From contig NZ_VLLL01000008.1 of NCBI RefSeq assembly GCF_007994225.1, positions 1 to 64,000 on the forward strand: 64,000 bases of DNA, written 5' to 3'. The stretch is from Stackebrandtia albiflava. Its GTDB lineage: Bacteria; Actinomycetota; Actinomycetes; Mycobacteriales; Micromonosporaceae. The notes beneath the pieces are model-generated. The model had not been told where the DNA came from. It made no database searches and was given only the letters and a program-made list of their open reading frames with translations. The translations under genes were made by a program, and so were the position numbers. This document shows positions 8,220 to 16,800 of the stretch, piece after piece. Each line of letters begins with the position of its first letter. The first letter of the stretch is position 1.

Positions 8220-9374
8220 GTGAAGCGCGTGGTGGCTCGGCTGGCGTCGGCGGTGGCGGTGCTGTGTGTCGCGGCCACCGGCGTGGTGGTGACGCCCTCC
8301 ACGGCGTTCGCCGCCTGTGACGCGGAGTCCCGGGACGAACCGATGCCGCAGAAGCCGTGGCCGCTCGTCCGACTGCAGCCCGAACGGGTGTGGCCGTTGA
8401 CCACCGGTGAGGGCGTCACCGTCGCCGTGATCGACTCCGGTGTGGGCGAACACCCCATTCTGGACGGTCAGGTCATCGACGCCTACGACTTCACCGAGGA
8501 CGGCGCCGGCCCCCGCTGTGACCTGGCGTCGCACGGCACCCTGGTGGCGGGCATCATCGCGGGCAAGGCCACCGGGGAGTCCCCCTTCCACGGAATCGCG
8601 CCCGGCGCCAAGATCCTGTCGTACCGGGTCATCGAGAGCCTGGAGAGTTCCGGCCGCGACTCGACGGTGCCGGTCGTCAACGCCATAAACCAGGCCGTGG
8701 AGGAGGGCGCCGACGTCATCAACCTGTCGTTGACGGCGATTCACACCACCGCGCTGAAGAACGCCATCGCCAACGCCCACGACGAGGGCGTGGTCGTGGT
8801 GGCGGCGGCGGGCAACAGCGGCGCCACCGGCGGCAAGGAGTACCCGGCGGCGTACGAGACGGTCATCGCGGTGGCCGGGATCGGGCCCGACGGGGGACAC
8901 GTCGACACCTCCAGTATCCGGGACTATGTGGACATCGCCGCGCCGGGCACCGAGATCGACGGCCCCGCCCCCGAGGGCGGCGGCTACGGTCGCCGTGAGG
9001 AGGGCGGGACGAGTTTCGCCGCGCCCTACGTGTCCGCGACGGCGGCGTTGCTGCTGGAGAGGTTCCCGGACCTGACCCCCGACGAGGTCGCCCACCGGCT
9101 CACCGTGACGGCCAACCACCCCCCGGAGGGGTGGAACGAGATCGTCGGGCACGGCGAGGTGGACCCGTACCGGGCCGTCACGACTGTGTTGGCCGAGGTG
9201 GAGGACCGGTTCGCCGCGCCGCCGATGGCACCGGTGGCCGCCGACGACCCCGGTCGGGCGATGCGGATGCGGGCGATGGTGCTGACCATCTGCGCGATCG
9301 GCCTGGTGGTGCTGTTCATGTGCGCGAAGGTGATCGTGCCGCGCGGCCGGAGCCGCAGATGGCGCGCCGGTTGA
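8220..9374 (+). CDS. mycP: Mycosin, type VII secretion-associated subtilisin-like protease
   Basis: A 384-residue S8-family protease. GTG at 8220 follows GAGGTG. A signal peptide (residues ~1-34, ending AFAAC) leads to the catalytic domain with Asp72 (VIDSG), His105 (SHGT) and Ser265 (GTSFAAP). A C-terminal transmembrane helix (VLTICAIGLVVLFMCAKVI) plus an Arg-rich tail anchors it. This is the mycosin layout: the protease sits outside the membrane and is needed for ESX secretion or cleaves substrates. No ecc core genes (EccB/C/D/E) are in the window, so this copy may serve a secretion apparatus elsewhere. Confidence 0.9.
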   Translation: MKRVVARLASAVAVLCVAATGVVVTPSTAFAACDAESRDEPMPQKPWPLVRLQPERVWPLTTGEGVTVAVIDSGVGEHPILDGQVIDAYDFTEDGAGPRCDLASHGTLVAGIIAGKATGESPFHGIAPGAKILSYRVIESLESSGRDSTVPVVNAINQAVEEGADVINLSLTAIHTTALKNAIANAHDEGVVVVAAAGNSGATGGKEYPAAYETVIAVAGIGPDGGHVDTSSIRDYVDIAAPGTEIDGPAPEGGGYGRREEGGTSFAAPYVSATAALLLERFPDLTPDEVAHRLTVTANHPPEGWNEIVGHGEVDPYRAVTTVLAEVEDRFAAPPMAPVAADDPGRAMRMRAMVLTICAIGLVVLFMCAKVIVPRGRSRRWRAG

Positions 9375-9718
9375 CGCGGTACCCGCCGGCGGCGCGGAGT
9401 GGGTAACGGGGGCTCATCGGTCGCCGGGTGGATCGCGGCGGCCGGGACGAGCTGTGAGATGGGCAGCTCGGTACGCCCGTTCGGTGATCGCAGTGTCATC
9501 GCGCACTGCCCGTACCAGCCGCCGTCGCTCGACCTGATCCAGCGCAACAGCAGCCCCGGCACGGTGCTCGACACGTCGAGGCCGTAGGCCCGTACCCCGA
9601 GCGTGACGTTCTTGCGGGTGGCCGCCAGTGACGTGCCGATGCTCAGGTAGATGTCGACGCGCACGGGACGGGGCGGGAACACCTCCCGCACCGACACGTA
9701 CCCATCAGACTCGGCCAC
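9026..9718 (-). CDS. Hypothetical protein; C-terminal half doubtful
   Basis: A reading frame of 230 codons starting at GTG 9718. The first ~95 residues look like a real small beta-rich protein (VDIYLSIGTSLAATRKNVTLGVRAYGLDVSS, LRWIRSSDGGWYGQCAMTL). After that the frame runs antisense through the end of the mycosin gene and becomes Arg/Pro-rich, as shadow frames do. The true stop may have been lost. A TAGTGT -10 six bases before the GTG would fit a leaderless message. Family unknown. Confidence 0.4.
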   Translation of the reverse strand: MAESDGYVSVREVFPPRPVRVDIYLSIGTSLAATRKNVTLGVRAYGLDVSSTVPGLLLRWIRSSDGGWYGQCAMTLRSPNGRTELPISQLVPAAAIHPATDEPPLPTPRRRRVPRQPARHLRLRPRGTITFAHMNSTTRPIAQMVSTIARIRIARPGSSAATGAIGGAANRSSTSANTVVTARYGSTSPCPTISFHPSGGWLAVTVSRWATSSGVRSGNLSSSNAAVADT

Positions 9719-9721
9719 GGT

Positions 9722-9735
9722 CGTACACTAGTACG
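9722..9735. promoter_or_regulatory. Palindrome overlapping a likely leaderless promoter
   Basis: CGTACACTAGTACG is an inverted repeat (CGTAC/GTACG) just upstream of the minus-strand GTG at 9718. On the minus strand it contains TAGTGT, ending six bases before the GTG, the normal spacing of a leaderless actinobacterial start. It could be both the -10 and a repressor site. No good -35 is visible. Confidence 0.35.
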
Positions 9736-9810
9736 AAAAGATCGCGGGGGAGCACCGGACCGGTCAGGTGGGCGGGCGACGTCTCGCTCGATTCGGCCCG
9801 GCAGGCGGCG

Positions 9811-10230
9811 TCATGTCGTCGTGCGGCGACGCGCGGACTTCTCACCGACGGCGGGGAGCCTGGTACGGCTCAACTGGGAAACCCGCTGGTAAGACACTCC
9901 CAAGACCTTTCCCGCGTCTCGTACCGACATCACGGATGTCAACCGTTGAGCCGCCTTGACCAGATTCACGGCTTCACGTTCGGACGCTTCCGCGCGACGC
10001 CTGCGGGCGAGCCGGAGGTCGTCCAGCTCGTGAGCGGCGGCGGGTACCTCGGTTTCGAGCTTCACCTCAACCATGTGGGCGGGGACGTCGACCATCAGCG
10101 CGATGGCCTCTCGGGCCATGGCCTCGCCTCGTTCGAGAGTCTTGGCTTGAGTGAACACGCCCGGGAGTTCCGGGACACTGATGGCCCACCAGTCACCGCT
10201 TCGCTCCGCGATGGCGACATAGGTCCTCAC
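9811..10230 (-). CDS. hicB: HicB-family antitoxin
   Basis: A 139-residue protein. Residues ~1-55 are the HicB partial RNase-H fold (YVAIAERSGDWWAISVPELPGVFTQAKTLERGEAMAREAIALML type pattern, here ending ALMVDVPA). Residues ~95-125 carry a helix-turn-helix (VRDAGKVLGVSYQRVSQLSRT) for operator binding. Its GTG overlaps the stop of the upstream hicA remnant by four bases, the standard hicAB arrangement. HicB neutralises HicA and represses the operon. With hicA truncated it may now be an orphan regulator. Confidence 0.88.
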   Translation of the reverse strand: MRTYVAIAERSGDWWAISVPELPGVFTQAKTLERGEAMAREAIALMVDVPAHMVEVKLETEVPAAAHELDDLRLARRRRAEASEREAVNLVKAAQRLTSVMSVRDAGKVLGVSYQRVSQLSRTRLPAVGEKSARRRTTT

Positions 10231-10358
10231 ATCAGGCGCCTTCCGCGGGTCTTGATGATGCTCTTGGCGGTCAAATCGTTGATCTCGTCATGGCGGGGCA
10301 CGATCAGGTTGGTCGACCTTATTCGGTACTTGTCGTGGCCGCCGCGGCTCTTGACCAC
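10227..10358 (-). pseudogene. hicA: hicA toxin remnant, N-terminal part missing
   Basis: Too short for an ordinary gene call: 43 codons from a possible GTG at 10358 to a stop overlapping hicB. The sequence GGHDKYRIRS, then LIVPRHDEINDLTAKSIIK, is the second half of a HicA (YcfA-like) dsRNA-binding-type mRNA interferase, including the G-x-H region that holds the active His. The first ~20 residues (the usual start and first helix) are absent. The frame is cut off by the TGA that ends the upstream DUF6236-like gene. Toxin activity is therefore doubtful. Confidence 0.7.
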
Positions 10359-10364
10359 ACCGGT

Positions 10365-11630
10365 TCAGTGCCGCAGTGGGCGGCCGCCTCGGCGGCGCAA
10401 CAGGTCCAGTGTCGACCGCAGTCCCAGGGTCCGCTCGGTCTGCAACAGGTAACCCGCCGGGGACGCCCGCACCGCCTCACGCCGCGCCCTCACCGCCGAT
10501 CTGCGCACCGCCACCAGGCCCAACACCGCTCCGGCGGCAGCCAGCACCGGCTCACCCGCGGCCCAGCCACCCGCGGCCGTCGCCGCGGCGGCGGGCACCT
10601 CGAACCTGACCGCCGTGGTGTTCAGTGCGGCGTCGACGCCCAGACCCCGCAACGCCCGGCGCAGGTCCTCCAACGGCTGCCCGAACCGTCGTTCCACCTC
10701 GGTGGACAGATACGCGCGCAAGACCTCCGGGTCCGAGACGCCCGTCAGCCGGTCCGCCAGTTCGGTGGTGGTCTGTTCCACCAGGGTCGTGAACGCGTCG
10801 AACTCGGCGGCGTGTCGCCGCCGGACCTTCACGATCCGTGACGCCGGCACCGCCGAAAGCCGCTCGGGAACCACCAGCCGCAGCGCCAACTGCGCGACCA
10901 CCGCCGATCGGTCCGGCGACGGGTCCGGTTCCGGCAACGGGTCGTCCAGCAACAACGCCGCCAACCGTTCCGCGTTCCAGTTGTGCGCCGACACGTGAGC
11001 CAGCGGTTCGTCGGTCACCGGTGACAGCCGGTTCGACAGCGCGAGCTGCTCGGTCAGTACGCACATGTACGCCCACGCGATGTTCGGATGCATCACCAGC
11101 CACCGGCCGGAGGGGACGGCGATCCCGGAGTCCAGGAGGACGGTGCGCAGTCGACGCGTCACCTTCGCGTCGTGGAGCCCCACCAGTCGGTCGAACCAGG
11201 TCTGCGGCACCGCATCGACCGATGGCCCCGGCCACCGGATGTGCATGGAGGACGCCCCACCGCCGACCGTGACGAACTCCCGGTACACGCCGTGGTATGT
11301 GCCCCCGCTGGTGGCGATGGAGCCGCTGCGGTCCAGGGGTATCGCGTAACGCTCGTGAAGGTAGTCCCGGAACGCCTCGACCGTCTCCGCCGTGATCGTC
11401 GTCGCGGCCTCCATGGCGGAGGTCGGCGTCACGTTCAGGACGAAGTCGAGATCGTCGGAGAGCGTCCGGGTGGTGTCGTCGTCGACGAGGGGCATGTCCG
11501 GGATGACGACCCGGGCCATCCTCGGCCAGTACAGCGCGGCGAGCTTCAGCCAGTCCGGGTCGCGGAAATGGGTGTACGGGTAGTACAGGCCGATCCGGAT
11601 GTCGCACCTCCCGTTCGGGCCGTTCTCCAT
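10365..11630 (-). CDS. DUF6236-like protein
   Basis: A 421-residue protein. The start (IGLYYPYTHFRDPDWLKLAALYW) matches what I remember of the DUF6236 family, whose function is unknown. The middle is helical. Near residues 350-385 an Ala/Gly-rich hydrophobic stretch (AAAATAAGGWAAGEPVLAAAGAVLGLVAV) may enter the membrane, and the tail is Arg-rich. It ends in TGA two bases before hicA-like codons in the same frame. Several such genes lie in variable islands beside toxin-antitoxin modules, which fits here. Confidence 0.65.
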   Translation of the reverse strand: MENGPNGRCDIRIGLYYPYTHFRDPDWLKLAALYWPRMARVVIPDMPLVDDDTTRTLSDDLDFVLNVTPTSAMEAATTITAETVEAFRDYLHERYAIPLDRSGSIATSGGTYHGVYREFVTVGGGASSMHIRWPGPSVDAVPQTWFDRLVGLHDAKVTRRLRTVLLDSGIAVPSGRWLVMHPNIAWAYMCVLTEQLALSNRLSPVTDEPLAHVSAHNWNAERLAALLLDDPLPEPDPSPDRSAVVAQLALRLVVPERLSAVPASRIVKVRRRHAAEFDAFTTLVEQTTTELADRLTGVSDPEVLRAYLSTEVERRFGQPLEDLRRALRGLGVDAALNTTAVRFEVPAAAATAAGGWAAGEPVLAAAGAVLGLVAVRRSAVRARREAVRASPAGYLLQTERTLGLRSTLDLLRRRGGRPLRH

Positions 11631-11813
11631 GATGGATGACCGGAGAGTGGTTCGTGCGAGGCGATCGGTTCGCCGTGCCGGCGTCCACCGTCGGTCAGTG
11701 CGAGCGTATCCCGAGGGGGCGAGACCCGGCGGCGGCGCGAACGGTGACTACTCTGTCACCGTGTGAGATGTGGCTCCGGCGGACGGCCACCACGGGGAAC
11801 GGGAGCGACGCGG

Positions 11814-13013
11814 ATGTACCGGCCACCCACGCAGCCCGAACCGGTTCCGCCCGATCTGCCGCTGTCGGAGTACCTCGCGCGGATCCGTGACATCGACATG
11901 CCCGACTGGCACGCCCGCCGGGACCGGTTCGCCCGGGTGCGGGATCTCGCGGCGGAACCAGTCGATCTGTTGCGCGGCGGTGCCGAGGACCTGCGGTCCG
12001 CCGGATCCGGCACCGCCGTCGCACTGCTCGCGGACGAGCTGGCCCGGCTCGCGGTGGAACTGGCCGGCCTGCGCGACCTCGCGGCGGCGGACGGTGATCG
12101 TGTCACCGAGGTGATCTGCGTACTGGACGGCCTGCGCGGCGACGCCGACCGGTTGGGCGCGGAGGACTCCGACTGGGAGGCCGACCTCGACGGCGACCCC
12201 GAGTGGCTGCGCACCGCGATGCGCGAGTCGGTGCGGGAGGAGTTGCGCGACCGCCTCGTCGAGGCCGAGACCGCGATACACGACCTCGCCGCGCCTTCCG
12301 AGGGGTCGGCCGCCGTGGACGAGGACCGCCGGGTGGAAGGCCGTGCCGGGCCGGTGGCACCGGGCGGGGAGGCACCGTCGCACCGGGCCACGGTCGGCCT
12401 CGCCTCGGTGGCCCCACCGCCGGAGCGGTCGGCGCCTCCGGTCGCGACCCCCGATGTGGAGGAGCGCACCGTGCCGTCGCACGACGAGGACGCCGCGCCG
12501 GTGGCGACGGTCGGGGTCGCGGCGCCCACGGCACCGGCGGCCGCCTCCCCGGCGGCCCCGCCGGGCAGTGGACGGCCCCGCCGGGAACCGGTTCCGGTGC
12601 GGTTGCCACCGGTCGTTCCCGGGTCGGGCCGGGCGACGCGCGGCGGCCGCGACACCCGCGCCTCGGGTCCGGGTCCGGTACGGCGGGACGCGCCCGACCA
12701 CGTGGACGTCGCCGCGCACGTGACGGTCCGGGTGGAGTCGCCACCGGCCGTTCCAGCCGCCTGTTCACCGCGTGACCGGGCCGTCGATCCCCGCCCCGAG
12801 CCGGTCACGCCGGTGCCGGACGCCGCGCGGCGGGCCGGTCGGCGCCGGACCCGTCTGGCGGTGCTGGCGGCCGAGCCGCCCGCCGGGGTCAGTCCTCCCG
12901 GGCCTGCCGCAGGATCTCCGCTACCGACATCCGCGGCGTCGCCGGAGGCGCGAACCCGGGAGCGTGACTCCAACCCAGCCGAAGCACCAGGAGCGGATAA
13001 CCGATCCCCATGA
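11814..13013 (+). CDS. Hypothetical helical/proline-rich protein
   Basis: A 399-residue protein using the ATG at 11814, with GGGAG before it. Residues ~1-160 are an acidic helical domain (LAEPVDLLRGGAEDL, LADELARLAVELAGL) with coiled-coil character. The rest is low-complexity Ala/Pro/Arg and probably disordered. Its last ~40 codons overlap the 3' end of the convergent nitroreductase gene (12889-13013), so the true stop may have been lost. No family recognised; it may be a cytoplasmic scaffold. Confidence 0.5.
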   Translation: MYRPPTQPEPVPPDLPLSEYLARIRDIDMPDWHARRDRFARVRDLAAEPVDLLRGGAEDLRSAGSGTAVALLADELARLAVELAGLRDLAAADGDRVTEVICVLDGLRGDADRLGAEDSDWEADLDGDPEWLRTAMRESVREELRDRLVEAETAIHDLAAPSEGSAAVDEDRRVEGRAGPVAPGGEAPSHRATVGLASVAPPPERSAPPVATPDVEERTVPSHDEDAAPVATVGVAAPTAPAAASPAAPPGSGRPRREPVPVRLPPVVPGSGRATRGGRDTRASGPGPVRRDAPDHVDVAAHVTVRVESPPAVPAACSPRDRAVDPRPEPVTPVPDAARRAGRRRTRLAVLAAEPPAGVSPPGPAAGSPLPTSAASPEARTRERDSNPAEAPGADNRSP

Positions 13014-13902
13014 GCAACCCGGTGAGCCGGGCACGGGCGGTGTCCACCTCGATGGCCTCGCTGAACGGTTCCACCGACAGTCCCTCGTCGGTGGCGGCCA
13101 GCCACAGCGCGGACAGCGCCTCACCGGCCCGCAGCCACGCGTGGGCGGTGTCGGTGGTGCCGAACACCAGGCCGTACCGGGCGGAGGCGTCGGTCTCGGA
13201 GTCCTCGGGTGTGGACTCCGGCGGGCCACCGTGACCGAACCTGCGGGGCATCACCCGCACGTGTCCCGGCCTGGGGTTCACGGCGGCGGCGGGAACCCCG
13301 GTGCCGTCGTCGCGGAGCACCCCGGTCAGCCGGTCGAGTTCGGCGGTGCGGTGCGGGTCCGCCTCGATGACGCGGTGCGCGGCGTCGGTCGCGGCGGCCA
13401 GTTCGATGACCTCGGGGTCCCTGAGCAGATGGAAGTGGCCGCCCTCGGCCTCGGCGGCGGACTGGAGACGTTGCAGGACCGGTTCCGGGATCGGTGTGTC
13501 CGAGACCGGCCACCGGTCGGTGTGCCGGGACATCATCAGCCGCAGGGAGTCGGCGGCGGCCTCGGTGGTCTCGCCGGGTTCGCCCGCCGCGACGACGGCC
13601 AACAGCCCGGTGTCGGGCACGGTGTCCTCGGCGAGCCGGGTGACCGCCGGGTGCGGGTGCCCCTGGGCGGCCAGGGCGAGCCGGGCGTAGTGCAGGGCGG
13701 CTCCGCAACTGAACACCATGAGCCGCCCGTCGGGGTCGCTGGCCTTCAGTCGTCGGCGCGGGTCGACCGACAGCCGGAGCGTGTCGTTGTCGATCTCCCA
13801 CCGCCACGGCTGCGAGTTGTGTACGGAGGGCGCGAACCGCGCGACGCTGACCGCGCTGAGGAGTGCCTGGTTGCGGTCGGTGGAGTTCTGGGACATCGTC
13901 AC
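12889..13902 (-). CDS. Acg-family FMN-binding nitroreductase-like protein
   Basis: A 337-residue protein with two nitroreductase-like halves. It opens with AVSVARFAPSVHNSQPWRWEID, the hallmark of the Acg family (Mycobacterium tuberculosis Rv2032). The second half has HAWLRAGEALSALWLAATDEGLSVEPFSEAIEV, typical of the FMN pocket. In Acg a loop closes over the flavin, so it may store FMN rather than reduce nitro compounds. In mycobacteria acg belongs to the hypoxia (DosR) regulon. No dosR-type gene is nearby here. It converges on and overlaps the upstream plus-strand gene by 125 bases. Confidence 0.88.
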   Translation of the reverse strand: MTMSQNSTDRNQALLSAVSVARFAPSVHNSQPWRWEIDNDTLRLSVDPRRRLKASDPDGRLMVFSCGAALHYARLALAAQGHPHPAVTRLAEDTVPDTGLLAVVAAGEPGETTEAAADSLRLMMSRHTDRWPVSDTPIPEPVLQRLQSAAEAEGGHFHLLRDPEVIELAAATDAAHRVIEADPHRTAELDRLTGVLRDDGTGVPAAAVNPRPGHVRVMPRRFGHGGPPESTPEDSETDASARYGLVFGTTDTAHAWLRAGEALSALWLAATDEGLSVEPFSEAIEVDTARARLTGLLMGIGYPLLVLRLGWSHAPGFAPPATPRMSVAEILRQARED

Positions 13903-14010
13903 CCTTCCTGGCGTCCGCGGGCGGTCTGACGCCTGGAGTCTACGCAGGGTGACTCGTTCCGTGCGTGGAGTTGCGGAGTGTGGGGCGGGTGTCCGGCCGC
14001 CCCGTCGGGA

Positions 14011-15225
14011 TCAGCGGGGTTGCCTCGCGTAGATGTAGAGGTCGTGGCCGGCGACGGTGGCGTTGGTCCACTCCTCCATCCGGGCGGCGTCCATGCTCAG
14101 CCAGTCCGGGGTGGCCTCGACCTGGTCGCGTCCCAGCCGCCGTCCGAGGTCGACCAGGGCGTTGCCGGCGGCGTTGCGTTCCTCGTCGTAGCCGGCGAGG
14201 GCGGTGGGCAGGTCGGGGCCGGCGGTGAGTCGTCGTTCGAGGCAGAGGCCGTCCTGGAGCGCCTTGGTCGCGCCGCTGGCGGTGTGCGGGCGGGTGATGG
14301 TGGCGGCGTCCCCGGCGAGAACGAACGGGTGACGTGCGCTGCGTTCGAGTTTCATGTCGAAGATCGGCTGGAACGCCCGGTCGGCGGCGGGTGTCTGGTG
14401 GACGATGCGCGCGAACTCGGTGGGGAGCACCCGGTCGACGATGGTCTCGAAGGCGGTGCTGAGCCGGTCGAGCAGTGTCTGAGAGGTGTAGGACATGCTC
14501 ATGCCGACGTCGATGTCGGCGGGTGGGCGCGTGTAGACCAGCCAGTTGACCCGGTGCCCGCCGCGGCCGTCCGGAATGCGGTACATGATGGAGTGTCCAC
14601 CGTCGAATCCGACGGTGACGGCGGCGTCGTCCAGCAGTGCGACGGCCGTGTCGCAGCCGGTGAGCCGGGGTAGGTCCACGACACCGCGCCAGGTCACGTA
14701 TCCGGCGTAGTCGGGGGCGGCTTCGGGGGCGATCGCGGTCCGCACGATCGACTTGTAGCCGTCGGCGCCCACGACGAGGTCGAACCGGTGCGACGTGCCG
14801 TCGGACAGTCGCAGGTCGGCGCCGGTGTCGTCACCGGTGACCTCGACGACGGTGTGTCCGGGACGGTACGCGTCGGCGGGTACGTTGTCGCGCAGGGTCT
14901 TCCACAGCAGACCCCAGTTGAGTGAGATCATCCTGGCGTGCTGGCGCCACAGTAGACGGTGATCGCCGCCGGCCTCCCTGGCGAGCCAGACCCGGTAGGT
15001 GATGGGGTAGTGCGCCAGGTCGGGGGAGAGGTAGCCGGCGTCGAGGCTCTGCCGCATGAGCGGTTCCGGTATGCAGACGCCGAAGCCGCGTTCGGCGAGG
15101 TCGCCGGCGGAGCGCTCGAAGACGGTCACCCGGTGGCCCGCCTTGTGTGCGGCCACGGCGGCGGCGCAGCCGGATATGCTGCCTCCGATCACCGCGACGC
15201 TTCCGGCCGGTGCGGGAACGTTCAT
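14011..15225 (-). CDS. FAD-dependent monooxygenase
   Basis: A 404-residue class A flavin monooxygenase-like protein. GGAGG lies five bases before the ATG. Residues ~8-35 are the Rossmann FAD motif (VAVIGGSISGCAAAVAAHKAGH). The middle has the DG motif (DLVVGADGYKSIVR) and residues ~300-320 the GD motif (VLAGDAATITRPHTASG). These enzymes hydroxylate small aromatic or polyketide-type substrates using NAD(P)H and oxygen. No biosynthetic cluster surrounds it, so the substrate is unknown. Confidence 0.88.
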   Translation of the reverse strand: MNVPAPAGSVAVIGGSISGCAAAVAAHKAGHRVTVFERSAGDLAERGFGVCIPEPLMRQSLDAGYLSPDLAHYPITYRVWLAREAGGDHRLLWRQHARMISLNWGLLWKTLRDNVPADAYRPGHTVVEVTGDDTGADLRLSDGTSHRFDLVVGADGYKSIVRTAIAPEAAPDYAGYVTWRGVVDLPRLTGCDTAVALLDDAAVTVGFDGGHSIMYRIPDGRGGHRVNWLVYTRPPADIDVGMSMSYTSQTLLDRLSTAFETIVDRVLPTEFARIVHQTPAADRAFQPIFDMKLERSARHPFVLAGDAATITRPHTASGATKALQDGLCLERRLTAGPDLPTALAGYDEERNAAGNALVDLGRRLGRDQVEATPDWLSMDAARMEEWTNATVAGHDLYIYARQPR

Positions 15226-15283
15226 CAGTCCTCCAAGGGGGGGTGGGGTCTCCGGCGCGGAGCCACGCCGGTCTGCATTCGGC

Positions 15284-15313
15284 CAGTAACATATATAAAG
15301 TCCGCATTGTCAA
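15284..15313 (-). promoter_or_regulatory. Candidate promoter of the flavin monooxygenase
   Basis: On the minus strand a perfect TTGACA (complement of 15308-15313) is followed by an AT-rich TTTATATATGTTAC, unusual in this GC-rich DNA. No hexamer at exactly 17 bp is ideal. The region separates the monooxygenase gene from the divergent ADP-ribosylglycohydrolase gene and probably holds control sites for both. Confidence 0.4.
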
Positions 15314-15404
15314 GGCCGTCCGGCGCGCGTCACACGCGACCACGGCTCCACGATCGCCTGAGCGAAGGCGAATCGGCTGGCACCGAGTGGAATCCGCCGG
15401 TATC

Positions 15405-16748
15405 GTGTGCGCGACATCGGAGGTAGTCATCAACAGGGAATGGACGACGTCCACGCGATTCGACGACTGGTTCAACGGGCGGACCACCGCCCTCGTCTCG
15501 GAACCACCCGGCCGGGCGGCACGGCCCGACCACTGGCACGACATGATCGCGCCCCGCCCGATCGATCCGCCGGACCGGCGGTTCACCGAGGATGAGTGGC
15601 GGATCATCGGCCACGGATACCGGGCGCAGCAGATGGAGGAGAAGTGGAACGCCTGGTGCGACGGCGACACCCTCCACCTGGGACGCTCCTGGACCGGCTT
15701 CGAGATCTACCGTGTGGAGTTCGGCCGCGACGACGGCGGCCGGTTCATCAGGTCGGCGGTCGCGGAGACCGACCCGTCCCGCTACAACGGCACCCTCGAA
15801 AGTGCCGCCTCCATGCTTCCGTCGCTTCTGGACGTGGTGCTGCGGTCGCACCGCTGGAGCGAGGGGTTCTGCCAGGAGGACAACGCGCAGCGCGCCGAGG
15901 CCGCGTTGACGGGACTCCGCGTCGGGGACGCGCTCGGTTCGCAGTTCTTCCTTCCCTCCAACCGGGACCGGCTGCGGGACCGGGTGACGCCCGACGGGCC
16001 GTGGCGCTGGACCGACGACACCCAGATGGCCGTCGTCCTCACCGACCATCTGAGGCGCCGGTACGGCGGTGTGAGACAGGACGAACTCGCCGCCGAGTTC
16101 GCGGCGGCCTTCGACCTTTACCGGGGCTATGGCTTCGGGGCCGTGGAACTGCTGCAGGGCATCGCCCGAGGCGGCGACTGGCGTGAACTGTCCTCGGCCA
16201 TGTTCGACGGAACCGGGTCGATGGGCAACGGCGCCGCGATGCGGATCGCACCGCTCGGCGCCTGGTACGCCGAGGGGACGCTGGAGACCGTCGCGGCGGT
16301 CGCGACCCGTTCGGCGGAGGTGACCCACCGGCACCCGGAGGGGATCGCCGGCGGGGTGGCCGTGGCGGTCGCCGCCGCCTTGGCGGCCTCCGACGACCCG
16401 CCGGGGCCGGCGGACCTGATCACCGAGGTCATCGCGCACACTCCGGAGAGCCTGGTCAAGGACGGCCTGGTCCGGGCACGCGACTTCGGTTTCGACACCG
16501 AACCCGCCGAGGTCGCCGAGACGGTCGGCAACGGCAGCCTGGTCATCGGCCCCGACACCGTTCCGTTGTGCGTGTGGCTGGCGGCCCGCCACCTGGGCGA
16601 CTACCGGTCCGGTTTCTGGGCCACCGCGAGCGTCCGCGGTGACATCGACACCAACTGCGCCATCGTCGGAGGCATCCTTGGTGCCTACGGGGGGCCGGAG
16701 GCGGTGCCCCGTGAGTGGCGGGACGCCACCGAACCCGCCCGTCCTTGA
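15405..16748 (+). CDS. ADP-ribosylglycohydrolase with N-terminal RSWTG module
   Basis: About 447 residues if the GTG at 15405 is used; GTG 15387 is an alternative. The start is uncertain because no ATG lies in frame near the domain. Residues ~35-150 form a separate module containing EEKWNAWCDGDTLHLGRSWTGFEIY. The rest is an ADP-ribosylglycohydrolase (DraG/ARH) domain with the two-metal motifs GDALGSQF, WTDDTQMAVVL, GSMGNGAAMRIAPLG and DIDTNCAIVGGILGAYGG. DraG enzymes remove ADP-ribose from proteins, or from DNA and RNA in some cases. The hRSWtG-type module is one I associate with ADP-ribose-handling proteins, but I cannot name it securely. Confidence 0.88.
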   Translation: MCATSEVVINREWTTSTRFDDWFNGRTTALVSEPPGRAARPDHWHDMIAPRPIDPPDRRFTEDEWRIIGHGYRAQQMEEKWNAWCDGDTLHLGRSWTGFEIYRVEFGRDDGGRFIRSAVAETDPSRYNGTLESAASMLPSLLDVVLRSHRWSEGFCQEDNAQRAEAALTGLRVGDALGSQFFLPSNRDRLRDRVTPDGPWRWTDDTQMAVVLTDHLRRRYGGVRQDELAAEFAAAFDLYRGYGFGAVELLQGIARGGDWRELSSAMFDGTGSMGNGAAMRIAPLGAWYAEGTLETVAAVATRSAEVTHRHPEGIAGGVAVAVAAALAASDDPPGPADLITEVIAHTPESLVKDGLVRARDFGFDTEPAEVAETVGNGSLVIGPDTVPLCVWLAARHLGDYRSGFWATASVRGDIDTNCAIVGGILGAYGGPEAVPREWRDATEPARP

Positions 16749-16759
16749 TCCCCGTACGT

Positions 16760-16794
16760 CGGCCCGGCCGGGAGTACGGCTCCCGGCCGGGCCG
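16760..16794. terminator. Bidirectional terminator between convergent genes
   Basis: CGGCCCGGCCGGGAG (16760-16774) and its perfect complement (16780-16794) form a 15-bp stem with a 5-base loop. It lies between the plus-strand glycohydrolase stop and the minus-strand small membrane protein stop, so it can end both transcripts. It lacks a T-run, as is usual in high-GC actinobacteria. Confidence 0.8.
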
Positions 16795-16800
16795 GCACGG

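Noticed and set aside
10227-11630. In-frame TGA between the DUF6236-like gene and the hicA remnant read as selenocysteine, since sel genes are present
   Set aside because: The two parts belong to unrelated families, no downstream SECIS hairpin is evident, and ordinary truncation of hicA explains the arrangement.
15147-15404. Longer N-terminus for the ADP-ribosylglycohydrolase
   Set aside because: The frame is open further upstream but overlaps the start of the divergent flavin monooxygenase and encodes no conserved sequence.
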